DNA of 58,573 nucleotides from NCBI RefSeq assembly GCF_002259745.1, contig NZ_MWWW01000017.1:1-58573 (forward strand). The letters are read 5' to 3'. The position numbers and the translations under genes are program-made. Within the stretch, counting starts at the first letter, position 1. Each line of letters opens with the position of its first letter. A model generated the notes under the pieces. The model did not search any database. It was not told the origin of the DNA and saw only the letters and a program-made list of their open reading frames with translations. Source of the DNA: Bifidobacterium myosotis (GTDB lineage Bacteria > Actinomycetota > Actinomycetes > Actinomycetales > Bifidobacteriaceae). This document shows, one piece after another, positions 44,084 through 54,287 of this stretch.

Positions 44084-45405
44084 TCGGCGGAACCATCACC
44101 AACGCCCTGCCGGACATCCCCCGCCTGTATACGGGAATCTGCGAATGGATGGCCTGCGTGACCTATCTCATGGTCATCTACCGGCGCGTGCCCCGCCAGC
44201 GAACGATTGCGGTGGGGGCGCTGGGCCTTGCCGGCATGATCGGCATCCAGTATTTCGACGGCGCGATGCCGCTGTGGTTCTGGGTCGGCGGCATGCTGCT
44301 CGCGTTCGGCGGCATGTGGGCGATCGTGCGGTTCGGCGCCGGCACCGGCAATCGCGAAGGGCTGTATATCGCGGCGCGCGCGTTCGTACTGGCCGAGCTG
44401 GTAGCCTCGCTGCACTGGCAGCTCGTGACGTTCCTGAGCCTGAAATCCGTGGGTGGCGGCAACGCCTTGTGGTCGGCCGGACTGCTGGTGGCGACATACG
44501 CGGCCGGGTTCGCCGCTGCGTGGGCGATCGAGCGCGGCAATTTCGCGCATGACGCCCCGACTGGCACCACCTGGCAGCTGTCGGTGGGCACGGTGGCCAT
44601 CACCATCGTGACGTTCGCGATGAGCAACCTGAGCTTCGTCTCGACCAACACGCCGTTCTCCGGCAGGGTCGGCCAAGAAGTGTTCTACATCCGCACGCTG
44701 GTGGATTTCTGCGGTTTCGCGATCCTGTACGCCCAGCAGGAGCAGGCGCGGCGCATGGCGGCGAGCGCCGAGCTGGCCTCGATCAACGCGCAACTCAACA
44801 GCCAGCATCAGGAGTATCTGGCGTCGAAGGAGAACATCGAGTCCATCGGGCGGCTGGCCCATGACCTCAAGCATCAGATCGCGGCGCTGCGGGCCGAGGT
44901 GGACCCCGAGCATGTGGCGGCCGGCTTCGAGCAGCTGGAGCATTCGGTGGCGGCGGCCAGCGCGCAGCAGCATTCCGGCAATCCGGTGCTGGACGTGATC
45001 CTGACCACGAAGATGCGTACATGCGCGGACCGTGGCATCACACTGACGGCTGTGGCGGACGGCAAACTGCTTGCCGGCATGAGCTCGATGGATATCGCCT
45101 CATTGTTCGGCAATGCGCTGGACAACGCCATCGAGGCGACCGGCAAGCTGCCGAATCCCCAGCAGCGGCTCATCCGACTGGCCTTGTACGGCCAGGGCCG
45201 GTTCACGGTGATTCGCGTGGAGAACTACTACGATTCGACGCTCAAGAAGGACTCGACCGGCGCGCTGCGCACGACCAAACGGGACGCCTCCCGGCACGGG
45301 TTCGGCGTGAAGTCGATACGTCATATCGCCACGCAGTACGGCGGCGAAGTGACAATCCGGACCGAGGACCACTGGTTCGTGCTCACCGTGCTGATTCCTC
45401 GGTGA
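44080..45405 (+). CDS. Membrane sensor histidine kinase, GHKL/AgrC-like
   Basis: Partner kinase of the preceding regulator, 441 residues. Six to seven spans fill about 1-215 (an AgrC-like sensor without a large external loop). The dimerisation helix carries the likely phospho-His261 in RLAHDLKHQIAAL. A GHKL ATPase domain follows, with N-box FGNALDNAIEATGK and a late GFGVKSIRHIATQYGG. No AgrB or AgrD-type peptide gene was found in the flanks, so its signal is unknown. Confidence 0.9.
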   Translation: MIGGTITNALPDIPRLYTGICEWMACVTYLMVIYRRVPRQRTIAVGALGLAGMIGIQYFDGAMPLWFWVGGMLLAFGGMWAIVRFGAGTGNREGLYIAARAFVLAELVASLHWQLVTFLSLKSVGGGNALWSAGLLVATYAAGFAAAWAIERGNFAHDAPTGTTWQLSVGTVAITIVTFAMSNLSFVSTNTPFSGRVGQEVFYIRTLVDFCGFAILYAQQEQARRMAASAELASINAQLNSQHQEYLASKENIESIGRLAHDLKHQIAALRAEVDPEHVAAGFEQLEHSVAAASAQQHSGNPVLDVILTTKMRTCADRGITLTAVADGKLLAGMSSMDIASLFGNALDNAIEATGKLPNPQQRLIRLALYGQGRFTVIRVENYYDSTLKKDSTGALRTTKRDASRHGFGVKSIRHIATQYGGEVTIRTEDHWFVLTVLIPR

Positions 45406-45505
45406 TTCCTCGGTGAATCGGCGGGCGGCCCAGACGGGCCGACGGACCGATGACCCGGCAAGTGCGGCGGCCCTGAGACGATTCCGTCCGGATTGCGGCG
45501 GAATC

Positions 45506-45614
45506 GACGGTATGTACGCGGCCGAACAAGAGTCCCGCGTATTTACCGTCCGTTTCGGCCCTCCCAGCGACGGTATGTATGCGGCGACCTCGTCGGAACG
45601 CGTACATACCGTCG
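45506..45614. repeat. Twin palindromes with GACGGTATGTACGCG core
   Basis: The first palindrome is 45506-45550 and the second 45568-45614; each pairs GACGGTATGTAYGCG with its complement across 13-15 bases. They fill the gap between the convergent kinase and nrdF genes and probably end transcription from both sides. Confidence 0.7.
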
Positions 45615-45635
45615 CCTATCGGGCTTCGGACGCCC

Positions 45636-46637
<1,002 letters not shown>

Positions 46638-46650
46638 TTATCGGGTTGAC

Positions 46651-46740
46651 GCGGTTGGTTGACGGACGTGTTGTCCGACACGCTCCGGGCCGCTCTGGCC
46701 AAGTCTTTACGTTCGGACAACGCGTCCGTCAACCAACCGC
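46651..46740. repeat. 28-bp-arm palindrome upstream of nrdF
   Basis: Arms 46651-46678 and 46713-46740 (GCGGTTGGTTGACGGAC...) are reverse complements with one mismatch, with a 34-base centre. It sits 23 bases before the nrdF start codon. Confidence 0.75.
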
Positions 46741-46786
46741 TACGTATTCAATTGCAATATAACGATTCGTAAAACCAGCGAGCGCA

Positions 46787-46884
46787 GCGATGGGGGGGGG
46801 GGGGGGATGGCATGTGTTGCTCGACCGTAGGCTTGGCCGAACGGCCTTGAGTGCGTCGAGCAACACATGCCATTCCCCCATCGC
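46787..46884. repeat. Long palindrome with a 15-G tract in one arm
   Basis: The right arm 46855-46884 reads (complement) GCGATGGGGGAATGGCATGT..., and the left arm is the same except that the G5AA stretch is replaced by a run of 15 G (46792-46806). The rest of the 46629-46951 gap is GTCAACG/GCTAGC-rich and has no gene. Confidence 0.75.
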
Positions 46885-46951
46885 GTCAACGTCAACGCTA
46901 GCGTCAGCATCAACGTCTCAACATCAATGCCAACGCTAGCAGCCACGTCAA

Positions 46952-49153
46952 CTACAGCATGCAGGAGACACAGCCCTGGACCTCGGTGCCCTCCAGTGCC
47001 TGCTGACGGATGCGGATGTAGTAGAGCGTCTTGATGCCCTTGCGCCAAGCGTAGATCTGGGCCTTGTTGAGGTCACGCGTAGTGGCGGTATCCGGGAAGA
47101 ACAACGTCAGGGACAGGCCCTGATCCACATGCTGGGTGGCCTCGGCATAGGTGTCCACGATGGCCTTCCAGCCGATCTCGTAGGCGTCCTTGTAGTACTC
47201 GAGGTTCTCATTGGTCATGTAGGCGGCCGGGTAGTAGACGCGGCCGAGCTTGCCTTCCTTGCGGATCTCGATGGGCGAGGCGATCGGGTGGATCGAGCTC
47301 GTGCTGTGGTTGATGTACGAGATCGAACCGGTGGGCGGCACGGCCTGCAGGTTCTGGTTGTAGATACCATCGCGCAGAATCGCATCGCGCAACGCCACCC
47401 AGTCGGCCACGCTCGGAATCGAGATACCGAACTTGGCGAACAGCTCGCGTACGCGGGCGGTGCGCGGCTCGAGCGAACGGCTGCCGTCGGTGTACTTGTC
47501 GAAGTAGTTGCCCTCGCCGACCGGCTTGGCATAGGCGGAGGTCGGGAAGCTCCTGAACGCCTGACCGTGTTCCACGGCGAGCGCATGCGAGGCGCGATAG
47601 GCGTGGTAGGCCACGGTCATGAAGTACATGTCCGTGAAGTCGAGGCCTTCCTCGGAGCCGTAGTGGATGCCTTCGCGGGCCAGGAAGCCGTGCAGGTTCA
47701 TCTGGCCGAGACCGATGGCGTGGCCTTCCTCGTTGGCGCGTCGAATCGAGGGCACGGCGTTGATCGAGGTGTGCTCGGAGACGGACGTGAGTGCGCGGAT
47801 CGCGGTTTCGACGGTGTCGCCCAGACGACCGCCGTCCATCACCTTGGCGATGTTGAGCGAGCCGAGGTTGCAGGAGACGTCGCGGCCCACATGGGCGTAG
47901 GTCAGGTCCTCGTTGTACGCGCTCGGCTCCTGTACCTGCAGGATCTCGGAGCACAGGTTGGACATGGTCACGCGGCCTTCGATGGGGTTCGCGCGGTTGA
48001 CCGTGTCCTCGAACATGATGTATGGGTAGCCGGACTCGAACTGCAGTTCGGCGATGGTGGTGAAGAACTTGCGAGCGTCGATGTACGTCTTCCTGATGCG
48101 GTCGTCCGCCACCATCTCGTCGTAATGTTCGGTGACCGAGATATCCGCGAACGGCTTGCCGTAGACACGTTCCACGTCGTACGGGCTGAACAGGGCCATC
48201 TGGGCCTTCTGCTTAGCCAGTTCGAAGGTGATGTCCGGAATCACCACGCCGAGGGCGAGCGACTTGATGCGGATTTTCTCGTCCGCGTTCTCGCGCTTGG
48301 TGTCGAGGAAGCGCAGGATGTCCGGGTGGTGGGCGTTGAGGTACACCGCGCCGGCGCCCTGGCGCGCGCCGAGCTGGTTGGCGTAGGAGAACGAGTCCTC
48401 AAGCAACTTCATGACCGGAATCACGCCGCTGGACTGGTTCTCGATGTGCTTGATGGGCGCGCCGAGCTCACGCAGGTTGCTCAGCAGCAGGGCCACGCCG
48501 CCGCCGCGCTTGGAGAGCTGAAGGGCCGCGTTGATGCCGCGCGAGATGGACTCCATGTTGTCTTCGATGCGCACCAGGAAGCAACTCACCGGCTCGCCGC
48601 GCTGGGCCTTGCCGAGGTTGAGGAAGGTCGGGGTGGCCGGCTGGAAACGACCAGCGAGCATCTCGTCGAGGTACTCGAGGGCGCGCTCCTCGCTGCCCGC
48701 GGCGAGCTCAAGGGCCACGGCGGCGCAGCGCTGCGGGAAGTCCTCGAGGTACTGCTTGCCGTCGAAGGTCTTGAGCGCATAGGACCTGAAGAACTTGAAG
48801 GCGCCCAGGAACGTGCCGAACTCGAAGCCGGTGGATTCTGCGTGCGCGTAGAAGCGGTCGAGGAATTCCGGGGTGTACTGTCCGAATACCTTCGGGTCAT
48901 AGTACTGGTTGTCGATGAGGTAGCGCAGTCGTTCGGCGGTGGAGGCGAAACGCATGGTGTTGGCCTCGACGTGACCGGTGACGTACGCGCGTTCGGCTGC
49001 CTTGTCCTTGTCGAATTGAATGCGATGATTCTCGTCGTACAGGTTGAGCATCGCGTTGAGGGCGTGGTAGTCGTGTGCCGGATCGGCGTCACGCTCGGCC
49101 GCGGTGATGGCGGTGTTGTCGAGCTGCAGGCCGGTGTTGGTGAAATCGGTCAT
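46952..49153 (-). CDS. nrdE: Ribonucleoside-diphosphate reductase class Ib, alpha subunit
   Basis: Catalytic subunit making dNDPs from NDPs, 733 residues. Typical features are [20 protein letters not shown], the central catalytic region [27 protein letters not shown] and the C-terminal redox pair in [12 protein letters not shown] 49153 was chosen because [13 protein letters not shown] matches the family start; the open frame upstream is not needed. It has no long ATP-cone allosteric domain, as usual for class Ib. It follows nrdI after a 240-base gap. Confidence 0.96.
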   Translation of the reverse strand: MTDFTNTGLQLDNTAITAAERDADPAHDYHALNAMLNLYDENHRIQFDKDKAAERAYVTGHVEANTMRFASTAERLRYLIDNQYYDPKVFGQYTPEFLDRFYAHAESTGFEFGTFLGAFKFFRSYALKTFDGKQYLEDFPQRCAAVALELAAGSEERALEYLDEMLAGRFQPATPTFLNLGKAQRGEPVSCFLVRIEDNMESISRGINAALQLSKRGGGVALLLSNLRELGAPIKHIENQSSGVIPVMKLLEDSFSYANQLGARQGAGAVYLNAHHPDILRFLDTKRENADEKIRIKSLALGVVIPDITFELAKQKAQMALFSPYDVERVYGKPFADISVTEHYDEMVADDRIRKTYIDARKFFTTIAELQFESGYPYIMFEDTVNRANPIEGRVTMSNLCSEILQVQEPSAYNEDLTYAHVGRDVSCNLGSLNIAKVMDGGRLGDTVETAIRALTSVSEHTSINAVPSIRRANEEGHAIGLGQMNLHGFLAREGIHYGSEEGLDFTDMYFMTVAYHAYRASHALAVEHGQAFRSFPTSAYAKPVGEGNYFDKYTDGSRSLEPRTARVRELFAKFGISIPSVADWVALRDAILRDGIYNQNLQAVPPTGSISYINHSTSSIHPIASPIEIRKEGKLGRVYYPAAYMTNENLEYYKDAYEIGWKAIVDTYAEATQHVDQGLSLTLFFPDTATTRDLNKAQIYAWRKGIKTLYYIRIRQQALEGTEVQGCVSCML

Positions 49154-49393
49154 GATGATGGTCCTTGGATGGTTATGACAGAAGTTGATGGATGGGAGCC
49201 GGCCGGAGCCGCGGCTCCCATCTCCGGAAGGCGTTGTCGTTCCACTCGTCCGTGGCACTCGTCCGTGGCGGGTGTGCCGTGCGTTTCCGAGGCTTCTCGC
49301 TTGGCTCAAGCGAATCAGGTGAGTCCGCGCGGGGACCAGCGCAGGTTACAGGCTTCTCCGTGGGGTATCGGCATCGTACGGCCGTTCCGCATC

Positions 49394-50017
49394 CTATTGC
49401 GCGTTCTTGGCGAAGAAGCGGACAAGCCCGTCTCGCACGGCGGCGGTGTCTTCAGGGGTGCCCATGAGTTCGTATCGGTAGAGGAACGGCACTCCGCACT
49501 TGGCGGCGATGATGTCTCCCGCCGCGCAGTAGGCCTCGCCGAAGTTCGTGTTGCCCGAGGCGATGACGCCCCTGATCCACGCCCGGTTGGCCGGGTCATT
49601 GAGGAAGCGTTTGACCTGAACGGGCACGGCTTTCTTGACCACGCCGCCGCCATAGGTGGGCACCATGATGACGTACGGCTCGCGCACATTCAGCGGCCCC
49701 TCGACGGCCTTCAGCGGTATGCGGTAGACGTTGATGCCCTCGTCCTGCAGTCGGCAACCGGCGACAAACCGCGCGGTGTTTTCCGATGCGGAGGAGAAAT
49801 AGACCAGCGCACCGATTGCCTTGTCTTGCGTGGCATACTCAGGGCGGCTAGGGGCGGCGGAATCGGCATGCGCTTCTGTCTCCCGCCCCATGGCCGACGA
49901 GTCGCCCTGCGGTAAGCCATCTTGCGCGCTGCTCTTCGCACCGTTGCACCCATCAATGGCAATGCGGGCGCTTGGCCGGCCGTCAGGCTTCAGGCTCGAA
50001 ACCAAGTCCTCACTCAC
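49394..50017 (-). CDS. nrdI: NrdI flavodoxin-like protein with N-terminal extension
   Basis: Flavoprotein that helps assemble the dimanganese-tyrosyl cofactor of NrdF. The core begins at about residue 68 ([16 protein letters not shown]) with MVPTYGGG and [15 protein letters not shown]. The protein is 207 residues, about 60 more than usual, because of an Ala/Ser/Asp-rich N-terminal arm. The GTG at 50017 overlaps the nrdH stop (GTGA), which favours this long start by translational coupling; ATG at residue 43 is the alternative. Confidence 0.9.
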   Translation of the reverse strand: MSEDLVSSLKPDGRPSARIAIDGCNGAKSSAQDGLPQGDSSAMGRETEAHADSAAPSRPEYATQDKAIGALVYFSSASENTARFVAGCRLQDEGINVYRIPLKAVEGPLNVREPYVIMVPTYGGGVVKKAVPVQVKRFLNDPANRAWIRGVIASGNTNFGEAYCAAGDIIAAKCGVPFLYRYELMGTPEDTAAVRDGLVRFFAKNAQ

Positions 50018-50280
50018 GCGGCGACCGCAGCCGGGACAGCAGCCGAAGCGGCAGCCTGCTTGGCGACCTCGCGAATGAGGTCCGGACGGTAGCCGGCCCA
50101 GGAGTTGTCGGGGGTAATCACCACCGGCGCCTGTCGGAAGCCGGCGGCCTGCAGCTGCTCGAGCGTGGACGGGTTCTGCTCAAGATCCACGGTCTCGAAC
50201 GGCACACCGAGCTTGGTGAACTGACGCTTGGTGGCCTCGCACTGCGGGCAATGCGGCTTGGTGAACACGGTGACGGTCAT
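50014..50280 (-). CDS. nrdH: Glutaredoxin-like NrdH
   Basis: Small thiol reductant that supplies electrons to class Ib ribonucleotide reductase; 88 residues. CPQC active site at Cys11 and Cys14, WAGYRPDLI near the C-terminus and an Ala-rich tail. GGGGGGAG precedes ATG 50280. It is first in nrdHIE and lies directly downstream of the NrdR-box promoter. Confidence 0.95.
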   Translation of the reverse strand: MTVTVFTKPHCPQCEATKRQFTKLGVPFETVDLEQNPSTLEQLQAAGFRQAPVVITPDNSWAGYRPDLIREVAKQAAASAAVPAAVAA

Positions 50281-50339
50281 GGTGTTGCTCCCCCCTTGGC
50301 GGTGCTGCTGAACAAAGAATGAACAATGAAGCGAAGGCC

Positions 50340-50367
50340 ATATTACAACCATGTGATTTACAATCAA
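50340..50367 (-). promoter_or_regulatory. nrd promoter
   Basis: TTGATT (-35, 50362-50367) and TAATAT (-10, 50340-50345) with a 16-base spacer on the minus strand, 60 bases before nrdH. Confidence 0.65.
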
Positions 50368-50368
50368 G

Positions 50369-50416
50369 CCACTATGTGTAGTGGGGTGTCGCGGAGCGCA
50401 ATACTAGATGTAGTGT
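50369..50416. promoter_or_regulatory. Paired NrdR boxes
   Basis: CCACTATGTGTAGTGG (50369-50384) and ATACTAGATGTAGTGT (50401-50416) match the NrdR consensus ACACWATATATWGTGT. Their centres are 32 bases apart, three helical turns, as expected for cooperative NrdR binding. The nrdR gene is not in the window. Confidence 0.8.
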
Positions 50417-50590
50417 TTTCCTCGTTGATTTTCCGCCATTCCGACAACCCCGACGTCCGTCCAGATCGACACCGAACGGCCCTCGGAAACCGATGTGGCG
50501 TTGCTCACATTTTCTTGCAACCGTGCTGCGGTCCCATTCATCGCCCATGCGTCTTGCGATTCTGTGTTTCGGTCCCGCACTTTCCCTGTA

Positions 50591-50778
50591 TCTTGCTTGT
50601 GAGGGGTACATTGGGCGGTTGGCGGACATGTATCTGCTTTGCAAGGGGTACATGATCTCATGAACCTCGTGTACGGACGCCGCGATTGCAACGGTTATAC
50701 ATGAGGTTTTGCGTTTGAGGTACCCCTTGCAAAGCAGATACGTGTCCGCAGGAGCGCTGATGTACCCCTTGCAAGCGA
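50591..50778. repeat. Composite palindrome, family C, copy C2
   Basis: Arms 50591-50651 and 50720-50778 carry the same paired AAGGGGTAC motifs and CGGACA.GTATCTGC spacer as C1. An inner stem (AACCTCGTGTA with TACATGAGGTT) lies around the centre. The remaining 50417-50590 shows no gene. Confidence 0.85.
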
Positions 50779-50828
50779 GAAAGCATCTCCCCGGGGGCAA
50801 CTTCCACCGCGGAATACCTCCAAATACA

Positions 50829-50867
50829 GGTGTGGCCACGGTCGACTAGGACGACCGTGGCCACACC
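50829..50867. terminator. Terminator hairpin
   Basis: Perfect 16-bp arms (50829-50844, 50852-50867) with a 7-base loop, 34 bases past the end of the GtrA-like gene. Confidence 0.7.
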
Positions 50868-50900
50868 ACATGAACGCAGCGCCGAAGCGCCCGCCTCATC

Positions 50901-51434
50901 TCACTGGTTCTTCGGCATGATCCAGAACTTGAGCAGCGGATAGCTCACCACCACGGCGAGCAAAGTATTCACCACAGAGGCGATGGTGCCGGCCACGCCT
51001 GCATTCATGCCCCAGCCCTGGCACAGCGACGTGACGTAGCCCGGCAGCACGAGATTCACCACCACGATCACCACGGCCAGAATCGCGTACTTCCACGCGG
51101 CGTCCCTGAAGCTGGAATCGGACTTGAACACCCACTTCATCTGCACGAAGAAGTTCACCACCTGCGCAATCACCTCCGCGCACAGGAAGGTGAGGAAACC
51201 GCCCAGACCATTGCCGGACTCCGGGTAGTTGAAGATCAGGAAGTAGAACGGCGCGGTCAGCCCCAGCGCGCCCACGAACACGGCCGTGCCGATCCATGTG
51301 ACCACGAAGCGGGAGATGGTGGAGATGTTCGACAGCACGTTGAACAGGATGAACTCCCAGATGGTGGGATGGTCCTTGATCCACTGTCGGATGGGCCCGA
51401 GCTTCTCGGCGGCGGCCTTGTTGCTGTCAGTCAT
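50901..51434 (-). CDS. GtrA-like polytopic membrane protein
   Basis: 177 residues with about four spans (for example WIGTAVFVGALGLTAPFYFL and LAVVIVVVNLVLPGYVTSL). The overall pattern resembles the GtrA/flippase-like family that moves lipid-linked sugars, but identity is not certain. AAGGAG lies seven bases before ATG 51434, inside the last codons of the upstream GH3 gene; the two overlap by eight bases, so they are one operon. Confidence 0.75.
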   Translation of the reverse strand: MTDSNKAAAEKLGPIRQWIKDHPTIWEFILFNVLSNISTISRFVVTWIGTAVFVGALGLTAPFYFLIFNYPESGNGLGGFLTFLCAEVIAQVVNFFVQMKWVFKSDSSFRDAAWKYAILAVVIVVVNLVLPGYVTSLCQGWGMNAGVAGTIASVVNTLLAVVVSYPLLKFWIMPKNQ

Positions 51435-53883
51435 GGTTGAGCTCCTTTGCGATGCGCTTGTTGGCGGATTGGTTGCGGAAGAACCCGGCGATCAGGCCGC
51501 CGAGGCCGCGGAAGGTGTGGCCGTTGGCGATCTTGACGATGGCGTCCACCATGGCCGAGTCGATCATGCCCTGGGTCATCTTGCTCATGGCCCGCGGCGG
51601 CATGTTGAGGATGAACAGCGTGTTGAGGTCCGGCGCACCGGTCTTCTGCCGGACCTTGGCCTCACGGCTGGTCAGCGTGTTGGCGATGGTTCGGGCCACG
51701 AAGCCTTTCGAGCCGCTCCACGAGGAAATCGGGTCGTTGACGCCGAGCACCGTGGGCTTGCCGGGGGCGATGACCTCATGGCCGAACAGCGCGGCCATCT
51801 CGGCATCGGTCACCTGCTTGACGTCACCCGTGAGGTAATGGCCAAGGGTGGCGTCGGCGGGCTCGGCGTCCACGTCGCCGGCAACGGCGAATGCGGTGGT
51901 GAGCGGCAGATCCTCGACGTTGGCTCCGACACTCAAAGTCCAGATGCCGGATTCAGTGCGCCACGCGTTGGCCGCCGCATCGAAGTGGCGGAACGTGTAC
52001 CGGTCGAATTCGATGCGCACGGTCCGGGATTCGTGAGCGTCCAGCGCTACTTTGGCGAAGCCCTTGAGCTCGCGGGTCGGGCGAAGCACGCCGACGTCCC
52101 CGGTGCGCGACGGTCCGGACACATACAACTGTGCGACGGTCGAACCGGGTACGTCCGAATCGTTGGTGACCGTGAACTGCACGCCGGTTTCGTCGGCGAC
52201 GAGATCACCGTAGGTGAAGGTCGAGTAGCTCAATCCGTAGCCGAATGGGAAACGGACGGGCACGTCGGCGGTTTCGTAGTAGCGGTAGCCGACGAACGGG
52301 CCTTCGCGGTAGATGGCGTCGCGGCCGATGGCCGGATACCAGCCGGAGGACGGGCAGTCGTCATAGTTCAGCGGCCAGGTTTCGGCGAGATGGCCGGAGG
52401 GGTTGACCTGACCGGTCAGCGCACGCACTGCGGCCGATGCGCCGGCCTGTCCCGAAAGTCCGACGTACAGGACGGCGGCCACGTCGTCAAACCACGGCAG
52501 TTCGACCGGAGAGCCGGCCACAAGGACCACGACGACGGGCTTGCCGGTAGCGGCCAGCGCGGCCACGAGGTCGTTCTGGACCTGCGGGATGGCCATGGTG
52601 GACCGGTCGAGGCCTTCGGATTCGCTGCGCTCGTCAAGTCCCACCACGGCGAGCACGACGTCCGTGTCCGCCTGCGAAGCGAGCGCGACGGCCTCGTCGG
52701 CGAGCTGCTGATTGTCAGTGCCCTGACGGTCGTAGCCTTGGGCGTAGCCGGTCACGGTGACGCCGGTCTGCGCGGCGGTTTCGGGGTTACGCAGCTCGTC
52801 CAGAATGTTCTCCTCGCGGGTGGCGTTCACCTTCGACGAGCCGGAGCCTTGGAATCGCGGGGTTGCAGCCATATCGCCGACCACGGCCACACGAGTGCCG
52901 TGCTGCAACGGCAGCTGGCTCGGGTCGTTCTTGAGCAGTACGGACGAGCCTTCGGCGACCTTACGTGCGACGGCGTGGTGAGCGGCGATGATGTCATCCT
53001 TGAGCAGGTCGTTGCGTCCCACTCCCTCGGTTTTGGTGAGTCGGGCGATTTTGGCCACTTCGGCGGCGCGCGCGTTGAGGTCGGCCTCGGAGAGCGTGCC
53101 GGCCTTGACCGCGCCTTCGAGTTCGCGCACGGAAGTGAAGCCGGGGCTGGGCATCTCGAGCGAACCGCCGGCCTTGACCGCGGCGACGGCGGAATTCGAG
53201 CCGCCCCAGTCGGAGACGACCATGCCATCGAAGCCCCACTCGTTGCGCAGGATGTCCTGCAGCAGGTGCTTGTTTTCGTGGGCGTAGACGCCGTTGATTT
53301 CGTTGTAGGAGGTCATGATGGCCATCGGAGCGGCCTCGCGCACGGCGATCTCGAAGCCGGTGAGGTAGATCTCGCGCATCGTGCGCTCGTCGATCACCGA
53401 GTTCGAAGCCTGGCGGCGCAGCTCCTGGCTGTTGACCGCGAAATGCTTCGGGCATGCGGAGACGCCGTTGGACTGGATACCGCGGATCAGTCCGGCGGCC
53501 ATGCGTCCGGCCACGATCGGGTCTTCGGAATAGTACTCGAAGTTGCGGCCGCACAGCGGGTTGCGCTTGATGTTGAGGCCGGGGCCGAGCAACACGTTGA
53601 CGTCGAGGTCGTGCGCTTCGCGCCCCAACGCCTCGCCCATCTCCTCGGCGAGTTCCGGGTCCCATGAGTTGGCCACGGTGCCGGCGGTCGGGAAGCAGGT
53701 CGCGGGCTTGGACGCGCCCAGACCGAGGTGGTCGCCCTCGCCGAGCTGTCGGCGCACGCCGTGGGGGCCGTCGCTCATCACAAAGCTGGGGATGCCGGCA
53801 CGGTCGTTGCCGCGCGAATCCCATTCGGAGCCGCCGGAGAGCATCGCCGCTTTCTCGGCCACCGAAAGATCTTCGAGTTCCAT
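51427..53883 (-). CDS. GH3 beta-glucosidase family glycosidase (standard domain order)
   Basis: Retaining glycosidase, 818 residues, no signal peptide, so cytoplasmic. The N-domain has SDGPHGVRRQ, KHFAVNSQE and nucleophile Asp225 in VVSDWGG. The alpha/beta C-domain (about 300-520) and fibronectin-III-like domain (FPFGYGLSYSTFTYG onward) follow. About 140 extra residues at the end include a region (LILNMPPRAM, GMIDSAMVDAIVKIANG) not usual in GH3. GGGAG supports ATG 53883. Beta-glucosidase is the likeliest activity; xylosidase or other is possible. Confidence 0.9.
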   Translation of the reverse strand: MELEDLSVAEKAAMLSGGSEWDSRGNDRAGIPSFVMSDGPHGVRRQLGEGDHLGLGASKPATCFPTAGTVANSWDPELAEEMGEALGREAHDLDVNVLLGPGLNIKRNPLCGRNFEYYSEDPIVAGRMAAGLIRGIQSNGVSACPKHFAVNSQELRRQASNSVIDERTMREIYLTGFEIAVREAAPMAIMTSYNEINGVYAHENKHLLQDILRNEWGFDGMVVSDWGGSNSAVAAVKAGGSLEMPSPGFTSVRELEGAVKAGTLSEADLNARAAEVAKIARLTKTEGVGRNDLLKDDIIAAHHAVARKVAEGSSVLLKNDPSQLPLQHGTRVAVVGDMAATPRFQGSGSSKVNATREENILDELRNPETAAQTGVTVTGYAQGYDRQGTDNQQLADEAVALASQADTDVVLAVVGLDERSESEGLDRSTMAIPQVQNDLVAALAATGKPVVVVLVAGSPVELPWFDDVAAVLYVGLSGQAGASAAVRALTGQVNPSGHLAETWPLNYDDCPSSGWYPAIGRDAIYREGPFVGYRYYETADVPVRFPFGYGLSYSTFTYGDLVADETGVQFTVTNDSDVPGSTVAQLYVSGPSRTGDVGVLRPTRELKGFAKVALDAHESRTVRIEFDRYTFRHFDAAANAWRTESGIWTLSVGANVEDLPLTTAFAVAGDVDAEPADATLGHYLTGDVKQVTDAEMAALFGHEVIAPGKPTVLGVNDPISSWSGSKGFVARTIANTLTSREAKVRQKTGAPDLNTLFILNMPPRAMSKMTQGMIDSAMVDAIVKIANGHTFRGLGGLIAGFFRNQSANKRIAKELNHD

Positions 53884-54210
53884 ATCGTTCTCCCTTGCAC
53901 TGCACTGTTGTCCGTTGGCTGTCCGTTGACACCGTCATATTGGCATTACTGCACATTGGCACCGTGTACGTCCGCCTGACGAATCCCGTTGCGCCACACT
54001 GCCGGCACCGCATCCACGCAGCGCTCGGATCGCACACGATTCGTCGCTAGTTTGATTGAATCAGGTTCCGTCGGGCTGTGCCGTCCACGTTACACAACCT
54101 GTCATTTCCCGCGCACGATTGGTTGTGGACCCGACTGTGGCAAGGCGACAAGGCTGCGCAACGTAGCGGTGTACGCAGCAGACGACTGCCCACAGACGTT
54201 CAACGAAATA

Positions 54211-54279
54211 TGGGCGGTAACCGGAAGGAGATCGGTTACCGCCCAGGAGGAGCCCGCTGATTCAGGGCAGTGAATCAGC
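54211..54279 (-). terminator. Two hairpins downstream of the anchored GH3 gene
   Basis: 54256-54279 pairs GCTGATTCA with TGAATCAGC right after the stop; 54211-54245 pairs TGGGCGGTAACCG with its complement (13 bp). On the minus strand TATTTCGTTG follows. The rest of 53884-54287 is the GH3 promoter region, with a small palindrome TGATTGAATCA at 54053. Confidence 0.7.
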
Positions 54280-54287
54280 GAACCGAG

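Noticed and set aside
45406..45635. AgrD-type signal peptide gene next to the kinase
   Set aside because: The gap is occupied by palindromes and no short ORF with a cyclisable Cys and amphipathic leader was found.
46787..46884. G15 tract as a phase-variable coding switch
   Set aside because: No open frame with a start signal crosses the tract, so any effect would be on RNA or DNA structure only.
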